In this document: one piece after another, positions 56,169 to 64,000 of the stretch
How the letters are laid out: every line of letters starts with the position of its first letter
How positions within the stretch are numbered: position 1 is the first letter of the stretch
NCBI GenBank assembly: GCA_951217055.1
Contig: OX578276.1
Coordinates: 115,566,754-115,630,753, forward strand
Source of the DNA: Gerris lacustris
Lineage: Eukaryota; Arthropoda; Insecta; Hemiptera; Gerridae
DNA: 64,000 nucleotides
Direction of reading: 5' to 3'
Position numbers and translations under genes: made by a program
The notes under the pieces: generated by a model
What the model was told of the DNA's origin: nothing
Databases searched by the model: none
The model's input: the letters and a program-made list of their open reading frames with translations, nothing else

Positions 56169-56395
56169 GTGACAATATAACAAAACTTTAGGCTCATATA
56201 TCATATGAACCAACAAAAGTAGAAGTGTGAAATTTTTATTTCTGATTCAGTTTTTAATGAATTCTAATTTAAAATTAAGTTTACATATCTAAGTATTTTA
56301 ATAAGATAATAGAGGTGGGTCCAGAATGCCTTGAGTTGGTTCCAGTAAAGGATGGTACGACTGGGCGGGGCACTGCCGTGCCTCCAGATTTAAAT
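56169..56395 (-). repeat. Reverse copy of 55000-55212
   Basis: CAAAACTTTAGGCTCATATA, TTTTTATTTCTGATTCAG, TAATAGAGGTGGGTCC, GTTCCAGTAAAGGATGGTAC and GGGGCACTGCCGTGCC, the reverse complement of the earlier block including its hairpin. Confidence 0.75.
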
Positions 56396-56720
56396 TGATT
56401 ATTACAATAGATTTATATTACATAGATCTTCTTATATAGATTTTATATTACAAATAGATTGCAAAAATTACCACTAATTATTTGTATACATACTACGCAA
56501 CTAAATAAATGCAGTCAATGTGTCTCACTGCAGAAAGTACTGCTCATAACAGCAGTAAATTACTACTAAGGCTTAACTCAAATGTGGTATTCCTTGACTT
56601 TACTTTAACTATTTAAATCAATATGTTCGTATGTACTTTCGATTTTATGGCAGCAAATAAATTATCTTTATTTTTTGGAGTGAATATTCTTCTGTGATTG
56701 TCTGTTGCTTTACCCACTTA
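56396..56720. other. No gene recognised
   Basis: AT-rich spacer; nothing supportable. Confidence 0.5.
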
Positions 56721-56866
56721 TACTGGGTGACCTCGAGGAGCATTGTCATTTATGATGGGATAGTACTCGTGGATGGGAGAGTCGTGGAGGGGTGGATGTG
56801 CTACTATATAAGATACCCTTTAAAAGACCGGCCCTTTTTTACTTTTTGGGTAGGGTGGGGTTGTGG

Positions 56867-57235
56867 TCAACGAAAATGGGTGCATGGATAAAACAGCAAC
56901 ATTTTTGTGCTACAATTGCAGAGGTTAATCTTAAAAGGAGACATATGGTTACAGCAATACGAGGCTACCTCCCACTCTGCCAGGGTTTCAATAAACTTGG
57001 TGTGGAGATGTGCCCTAGCCTCCTCAATCCCCTGACCTCGACTTGTGCGACATTTTTGTGGGGGTAATTGAAGGATCGAGTTTATCGAGACAAACTCCGT
57101 ACTTTGGATGATTTGAATTCGGCCATTCGTAAAGAAGTGAAACTGGTCACAGAGGGGACTCTGGAAGAAGTGTGAATGAGCTTCGAGGCCAGGCTTGAAA
57201 TTTTCATCAGGGAAGACGGGGGAAGTCTGACATGA
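56867..57235 (+). pseudogene. Mariner-type transposase C-terminal relic
   Basis: Reads IKQQHFCATIA (decayed QQDGA-type catalytic block), then CATFLWG, a stop at 57065, LKDRVYRDKLRTLDDLNSAI, RKEVKLVTEGTLEEV, a stop, and FEARLEIFIREDGGSLT to the TGA at 57233. This is the DFFLWGxLKxRVY...LEEV...RLxxxIxxxGGHL tail of this transposase type with two in-frame stops and a damaged catalytic Asp. Confidence 0.75.
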
Positions 57236-57299
57236 TTTTTGGTACGTAACGTAACTGGCACGTTCCCACAAACATGTTTCATTAGTTTTGTTTTTAATC

Positions 57300-57480
57300 T
57301 CTCGTATAAAGAGAAAGTATTGTGATGGCGCGAAAATTAGATTTTGATGGATTTATACATTTTGAGGTCCCCCGAGTCCAAGAAAGTGCATTTAAAAAAA
57401 TGTCTGCCTGTCGCCTGTGCAGTCGTATGGAGCCTAAACTACTGGGCTGATTTTGACGAAATGTGGCATACATGTTCAGA
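57300..57480 (+). repeat. Repeat G copy
   Basis: AGAGAAAGTATTGTGATGGC, GAGGTCCCCCGAGTCCAAG, GGAGCCTAAACTACTGGGC and GATTTTGACGAAATGTGGCA, as at 50545-50760. Nested in the mariner-type relic. Confidence 0.75.
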
Positions 57481-57638
57481 ATAATCATTCCCCGAAGCAA
57501 AGTCGAAAAATTAATTTTAGCTCCAAATTTGGGGGCGCTACCCCCCAAAACTCTTAGAAAAGTGAAAAACTTCTCGATTCTTACTTCCACGAGAACAATC
57601 CCATCAAAATGGACAATGCTCCTCGTGGTCACCATGTA

Positions 57639-58300
57639 TTAAGAAGAAAATAAGGAGAATCTAATATTTAATTCGGGTTTTTTTTAGATTAGATTATATT
57701 AGTATACTTGTTTAAGCTACAACATTTTACAAATAGGAGATTGGAAATATTATATTATAAATATAATAATAATATTAATAATTAAATAAATATATAATAA
57801 TATTAAATATAATAATTATTAAAAATATAATAATTGTATATATAAATTATTTATAAATATAATTATTATTTTCTTCTGATTGTCTGTTAGTACCTAACCT
57901 ACTTCGCGCTAGCATAATTGTTTTCACTCTGGTTAATTCCTCAGAATATCAGATCACATAGTCAGCAGCTTTTAGCGAATTTTCAAAGAAAATTACGCTA
58001 TTGCAATGGCTTCAAAATTTTTTTAATGCGAATTTTTGAAAAATTTTTTCATGGAAATCCGTTTTAGACCATTCTGAATCGATTCCTGAAATTTAACACT
58101 TTTTTTTATGTATGTATGTATATATGTATGTATATATGTATATATGTGTGACTCCAGACGATATCTCCCCTTGGGATGCACTTAAAAATTTCAAATAAAT
58201 TTTAAAATGTCAATAATATCAAAAGAAAGGATGAGTTCGTTGGCCAGAATTTTTGGAGTCCATTTAGGGGTCAAATTTTGACCATATAGGGTCAAAAAAC
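57639..58300. other. No gene; AT-rich and (ATGT)n tract
   Basis: 57740-57875 is nearly pure A/T. 58108-58146 is an ATGT-rich simple repeat. Nothing coding. Confidence 0.6.
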
Positions 58301-58309
58301 GTGTTTTTT

Positions 58310-58575
58310 CCATTTTACCCCCCTTTTATGTGAAAATATGATAAAAGTGTAAATAACAACAATTACTGTACTCTTAAAGAGCTTTCCAACGACATGCATC
58401 TTGAAGGGTAAATACTATTTTGACTTTTGTACCCCGTACCCCTGTGTACCAATTTTTTTTTTCACCCGAGCAAATTCTAAACCAAAATTTTCCTATATTA
58501 TCATAAGCCAATAAAACGCAGATTTCTTTGAAAATTCGCTCATTAAGTCATGGTGCATGACTGGACTTTTTAGGT
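58310..58575. repeat. Copy of the 25480-25720 unit
   Basis: CATTTTACCCCCCTTTTATG, ACTCTTAAAGAGCTTTCCAA, CGACATGCATCTTGAAGGG, TGTACCCCGTACCCCTGTG and ATTATCATAAGCCAATAA in order. It ends GGTGCATGACTGGACTT, close to the TAGTCCAG terminus on the reverse strand. Half an element of that group. Confidence 0.65.
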
Positions 58576-58589
58576 TACCTTATTCCAAA

Positions 58590-59237
58590 TAATTACAAGA
58601 TAAAAAGAACTTATTATATACTCCGTTTTTAAATTTTCTAATCCGAATTTATTTACTTCACATAAATGACAAACATATAGAGAGCTGATCTTAAACCTAT
58701 AAAAGGACAAATCTTTGTACAACGGATCTCACCAACACCGAATCTAAACCGTGTCATTTATATGCCCCCGTGTAGGGACAGTAAGAGAAGAAAAAGAAAA
58801 ATGAGTTCAAGTAAAGAAGTACAGATGCAGAAAAATTAAACCGATACCTAGGACACAAGTGTAAACAAACCTGGTTGGCATACGTCAATTAATTTATTTC
58901 TTTGTTTACTTTTTCTTTTCCGCTGTCATTCAATGTTAATCTCTTCACAATCACAAATTTGAAACCCGTCAAAATGAAGATTGTAAATATGGGACATGTC
59001 AAAACAAATAAAATAACTTGCTGATTTTTTCCAAACCAACTTTCTACACAGCAAAATTTGCTGAAAACGAATTAAATTCTGCTGAAAGATGGCTAAAAGT
59101 ATTAAAATATTGCATTGTTATCGTGTTCTGAGCTATTCTGAAAGTTTCAAATGTCTAGCTAATCGGGAAGTTAGTTACAAATCGATTGCAAGATTTGTAC
59201 TGGACAAACAAACAAGAAAGCAAGCTAATAAAAACGT
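58590..59237 (-). repeat. Dispersed ~0.65 kb repeat, copy 2
   Basis: Reverse complement of most of 823-1545, with long near-identical runs (e.g. 58680-58790). Here it is not inside a recognisable Helitron, which suggests the block moves or is transmitted on its own. Confidence 0.75.
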
Positions 59238-59239
59238 GG

Positions 59240-59470
59240 TTAAAAGTAGTTTTTAAAAAATGTCTATATAGTCTGCGTGCAAACCCTACACTACTTACGG
59301 ACACCAAATTACTGGGTCGATTTTGATTAAATTTGGTATACATGTTTAGAACACATTTTTTACATGTTAACCTGGAGTAATCAAGAAATGTATTTTAGCT
59401 TTAAATTTGGGGGGCTTCCCCTAAAAAAATTGAAAAAACAATTCTTGAATACGGTTCCGACGATTTGCGA
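59240..59470 (+). repeat. Repeat G, diverged copy
   Basis: AAAAATGTCTATATAGTCTG, ACTGGGTCGATTTTGAT and AATTTGGTATACATGTTTAG follow the order of 50650-50750. Incomplete. Confidence 0.5.
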
Positions 59471-59594
59471 AGTCGTTTCTCTGGAAAAATAGTTAGTTTT
59501 TGGAACGAAGTTCCTTATGGCACGTTCTGGAGCCCGGGAGTGAAAAAACGACCAAAATCACCGTCACGCAAAATCCGTCACGAAATCTACCGAT

Positions 59595-59880
59595 GGCGAT
59601 AACTTGTGTAAAAGTTGACCGACTTAGTTGAAATTTGGTACACATGTTCATTTTACCAATGTCAGGGACAAGTTCGTTGAACAAGGTTATCCGCCCAAGC
59701 GTTCACGCTCAACGCTCGCGTAAACGTAAGCTTCGAATTTAAAATTGGAATTTTTGGACGTGAAAAAATTCTAACTACATCTATTTAATGAGACAAACAA
59801 CTTTTTTAAATAATTTTTTTTTAGTAAAACGAACACCGACTCTACTATGAAGTGATAAAGATCGCTAAATTTATTAAAGC
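59595..59880 (+). repeat. Family D, internal and 3' part
   Basis: GGCGATAACTTGTGTAAAAG, ACATGTTCATTTTACCAATG, CAAGTTCGTTGAACAAGG and GCGTTCACGCTCAACGCTC, as in 32870-33000; the hairpin end is absent. Confidence 0.7.
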
Positions 59881-59884
59881 GGAC

Positions 59885-60370
59885 CAAACCGATTAAAATA
59901 AAGAAAACAACGTTTTTACCGATATCTTACGTTCTAACGTAAAGATTTAAATGAAACTTTGTATACATCACCTACAGTACAATTGAAACAAGCATGTAAC
60001 ATTTCAACCTGATACAAGCAGAAGTTTTTGTGAGTTAATGATTTATATTTTTTATTTTAATATTTAATTGGAGTAATATGCCGACGGGGCCTGGGAGGAC
60101 AGTTCTTTTTCGTTCTACAAGCATCTGCTTTAACTATAAATTTATCATTACCTTTTTTCTCAATATACAATACATTATTTATTGATTTTCATTTAATTTT
60201 GCCTTAACTCCGCTAGTACAAATAGTTAGTTATAGTTACTTTTAATTTTGTCTCTTTTCTAACTCCACCATGTATACGTAGTTATTATAGCGATTTTATA
60301 ATTTATATTTAATGAAAAGCGTAAGGAACTTCGTTCCTACCGGGTGTCCCACGACACCACACATATTTTT
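59885..60370 (+). repeat. Dispersed ~0.5 kb repeat, copy 2
   Basis: Direct repeat of 16610-17125, ending GCGTAAGGAACTTCGTTCC and CCGGGTGTCCCACGACA. It directly follows the family-D fragment. Confidence 0.75.
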
Positions 60371-62945
60371 TTATCTAGTTTCCGAGATGTTGATGAAAAT
60401 GAATCTGACTGAGCTAAAAATGGAAAACGTTGTGTAAACAACCACCTGTTAAACAAATTTTCAATATGTTTAATAATAAATTAATTAAACCAGATATTAT
60501 AGGATTTAAATTCAGTATTACCATTTATATGTAAGTAAATAAGTTTATCGTCCGATTTTTTTACTTTTTAAGAGTGAGATAGCTATATATAGGACTGATG
60601 AACTAGTGTAATATTGGATTATGAGGGAAGTTTTTAACTGCTAAGAAATGTTGAGTTTGTTCTTGAATATATCTTACATGTTCTAATGGGTACTAGAATT
60701 CTACAGGTTTAAGCGCATGACCGCTAGTAATACAGGCGGCAATGCGGCGGCGACTAATAGCCTCCTAAACCCTTAAGCAGTATCATCTAATGACCATTAC
60801 CATCCTAATAGCACCGAATTATTTAACCTTCTCAAATTTAACTACCTCGCACGAGCAGCGGCTTAGACCGCCTACCTGTATAGCAGGCGTTATTGCCCTC
60901 CTCTGTGGCCCATACATTAAACGTAATTTCTTATTAATTTCTCTTTTCATAACTCTTGGCTTAGTAGCATTTAACTCTTTTTCTTAAACATAAAACGAGG
61001 GAAGTTCAAACAATATTTAATTTATTTCTATTCTACTTATCTTTCAATAATATCATATTTCAAGCAACGTATTAACTTACAGTTAAAAGCTTTTTGATAA
61101 CTATCTGTTGGGGCATTTTTATCTTTACCCTTAAATATCATTTCTAATTTTGTAGTCGTGGTATCATTTTCTAAAATTGTATCTAATCACAAATAAGAGT
61201 CACTTCTCCATCATGCCAAACAAATATAGAGCAACATTACAACACCAAAACAATTCAAATGGATGTTTCAGAAGGGAGTTTCTTCTTAAGCTTCATTAAT
61301 TACCTATTACATTTTTATACTTGTATTTTTTAATGATGTTAACTAAATTTGATTTTAATAATAATTACATCGTGATGTGGCTGAAGGCGATACGTTGTGT
61401 GTTGTGACTGATAATGATGTTTCACGAAGATACCCGGGCGGGAAATACCGTGTCCTGCAGCCCTGTTTCTTTGTTCTCTTCAGGTCGAGGGTAATCAACT
61501 GAACTGGCATGCTTTTATTATATACTCGAGACAAGAGTCTTGAGGACTTCATTTGTCCTTCTAAGTTTGTCTAAGCACCATTTCTCATCTTGAAGATGCA
61601 AGTAATTAAAATGAAGTATAATTGTGCGAAGGTCCTTAGCACTCAGTACTATAGTTTATTACTTCATCTTCTTATGTTTTGCACTTCAGTCTACAAAATA
61701 CTTTAAGCACGAAATATCTTTGTTGTTTCAATACCTATGGTAATTTGTTTAGAATAATTACAGCACAAGAAATTCAGCAAAAATTTCTTGTATGCTAGGA
61801 GAAAATATAATGATGCTTCGAAGCGTTGTCTAGACATCCTAGGAATTTTTATCGATTGACGTACTGTGAACTTTGATTACTCTATGAAAGTGTTGTGTTA
61901 TAAATTTTTGGATTTCAATAAATATTACATTTATTCAAATCGTTTATCATGTTAAGTTAAAGTTGGTATTCTGCCTTAAATTAATTTCTGGTCGCTACTC
62001 TGAAATACTCAAAATTTGAGGACGTCCTCATATTTTTACTTGTTACTATAAACGAGTCACTCTCACTCTACTGTTATTGATATTACTGGAATCTTTAAGA
62101 AATAATGTGAACAATACGAACTGTGTAACATCTAATTAAGCCCCAGAATTAATATTCTATTCAATCGATGTTCCATAAAATAAATACTATAAATAGATAG
62201 TGCTACAAAAAAATTATGTAAGTGAACACTCATATCGTTGAGATATGACTACTGCCAAATATATGTGAAACTGACTTGAGGTGATCTTCCAGGGCTAGAA
62301 CACGCATTTTTAAATGTATCCATATTGGTTTTGACTTTCTTTTGTTTAATTAGGATAGACTTTTCGGTAGGAGGCAAAACTCGTATCTTTGTAGCAATTA
62401 TTATGTTAGACACCATTGGTTAAGCCACAAAATGGTATAATACTAATCTATATTAATAATTATTCATTGTTTTTACTATTTTACTTACCAGGGTCTTTTA
62501 TGAAATAAGATAAGTTTAACATTCACATAAAACAAATTTATAACACCCAGGGAGCGGATGAACAAGAATACTAATTGGGGTAAGAAATAAATTCTTTGGT
62601 GTTATTTAGGGAGAAGGGGATGAAGACGGTTATAGGTAGTAAAGGTTGAAGACGAATGAGTAGTTAGTTAGTATGCCAGCGCCAGCAGGTGCTGGGTAGG
62701 GTAAAGCTGGTATGGTTAGCTAGCTAGTATAGTGGGCTGGAATGACACCGCAAGCACGTGCTAACCTGCGGTCCCCTTTCCCCTTCTCTCTACCCTACCC
62801 CTCTTAACTAATCTACTACCAATAGGTAACTCAATTCATTATATTATTATACTCATTATAATAACCGTCCCTAATCTAATATAACAATTATTATGTATTT
62901 GATTAGTTGATTCACAACTTGAGATTTTTATTAAAAATCAAAAAA
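60371..62945. other. No gene recognised (2.6 kb)
   Basis: AT-rich. A pyrimidine-rich CTTTGTTCTCTTCAG at about 61470-61484 resembles a splice acceptor, but the following frame closes after 20 codons. Small GC-richer patches lie near 60720-60760, 60850-60905 and 62670-62790; none could be named. Confidence 0.45.
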
Positions 62946-62948
62946 ATA

Positions 62949-63910
<962 letters not shown>

Positions 63911-64000
63911 ATAGACTGCTAATTTGTGAGGCACATAGCTTCCTCGCATCCTATCACGTACGTTATTGATTTTATGCTTTTACAAGCCATTATTGTTTTG
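63911..64000 (-). repeat. Family D terminus, cut by window end
   Basis: AAAATAGACTGCTAATTTGT then GAGGCACATAGCTTCCTCGC, ATCCTATCACGTACG and TTGATTTTATGCTTTTACAA, as at 41028-41125. The copy continues beyond the window. Confidence 0.8.

Larger units (their letters stand above)
56723..57636 (+). mobile_element. Mariner-type element relic with TA duplication
   Basis: Ends CTGGGTGACCTCGAGGAGC and, inverted, CATGGTGACCACGAGGAGC, with further paired sequence (CATTGTC..GATGGGAT) to ~56780. TA flanks at 56721-56722 and 57637-57638. It encloses a transposase C-terminal relic and a copy of repeat G (about 57300-57480) inserted near the right end. Non-functional. It differs in sequence from the element at 31685-32404. 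Confidence 0.75.

Noticed and set aside
55610..56172. Two similar frames starting MGKRIER on opposite strands
   Set aside because: They are the two arms of the repeat-F inverted pair, not paralogous genes.
60790..60987. 65-residue hydrophobic plus-strand frame
   Set aside because: No conserved motif, start context or neighbours; AT-rich sequence readily gives hydrophobic frames.
61355..61552. 65-residue minus-strand frame and a nearby splice-acceptor-like tract on the plus strand
   Set aside because: The frame resembles nothing known and the plus-strand exon would close after 20 codons.

Overview
The window is eukaryotic, AT-rich and dominated by transposable-element remains. Insect-type repeat families (RTE-like and jockey-like LINE relics, mariner-type elements with TA target sites, Helitron-like elements, many fold-back MITEs, very long (TA)n tracts) and a coding sequence closest to animal glyoxylate/hydroxypyruvate reductase suggest an arthropod, probably an insect with a repeat-rich genome. 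A hemipteran is a guess only; nothing here fixes the species. There are no operons, rRNA genes, convincing tRNA genes or CRISPR arrays.

Only one intact protein-coding gene is visible: a single-exon 426-codon reading frame at 19252-20532 (+) encoding a D-2-hydroxyacid dehydrogenase of the GRHPR type. It keeps the Rossmann glycine motif. By my reading it has lost all three catalytic residues of the family (Arg to His266, Glu to Asp295 or Ala296, His to Asn314) and gained acidic N- and C-terminal extensions. It looks like a maintained pseudoenzyme and is the most interesting item in the window.

Layout: 1-1759 Helitron-like element; 1760-4610 no gene; 4623-7242 5'-truncated, frameshifted RTE-like LINE with a 12-bp target duplication; 8161-10870 Helitron-like elements and a tandem array of their internal unit; 12157-12989 long fold-back; 16610-17125 dispersed repeat; 19252-20532 the gene; 20992-23531 a 2.5-kb element with ~655-bp terminal inverted repeats; 23567-24932 a decayed Copia-type gag interrupted by two MITEs; 25395-26062 another inverted-repeat element; 27020-31130 a long stretch without recognisable content; 31685-32404 a deleted mariner-type element; 32693-41550 many copies of one dispersed family (here 'family D'), two of them forming a 1.5-kb palindrome, with a small Crypton-like fragment and several MITEs; 41959-42626 a 13-bp-TIR element; 45054-46695 a Helitron-like element with three tandem units and a nested fold-back; 49083-49260 a jockey-like reverse transcriptase fragment; 50165-52520 a large nested fold-back; 54280-56395 interleaved palindromes; 56723-57636 a second mariner-type relic; 58310-60370 repeat copies that also occur earlier in the window; 60371-64000 mostly unremarkable, ending inside a family-D copy.

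The elements are heavily nested, so insertion order can be read in places. Three inverted-repeat elements of unrelated interior (20992-23531, 25395-26062, 46004-46583) share the terminus TAGTCCAG and 3-bp target duplications, suggesting mobilisation by one transposase. All superfamily names are from motif recognition only; no database search or alignment was run.
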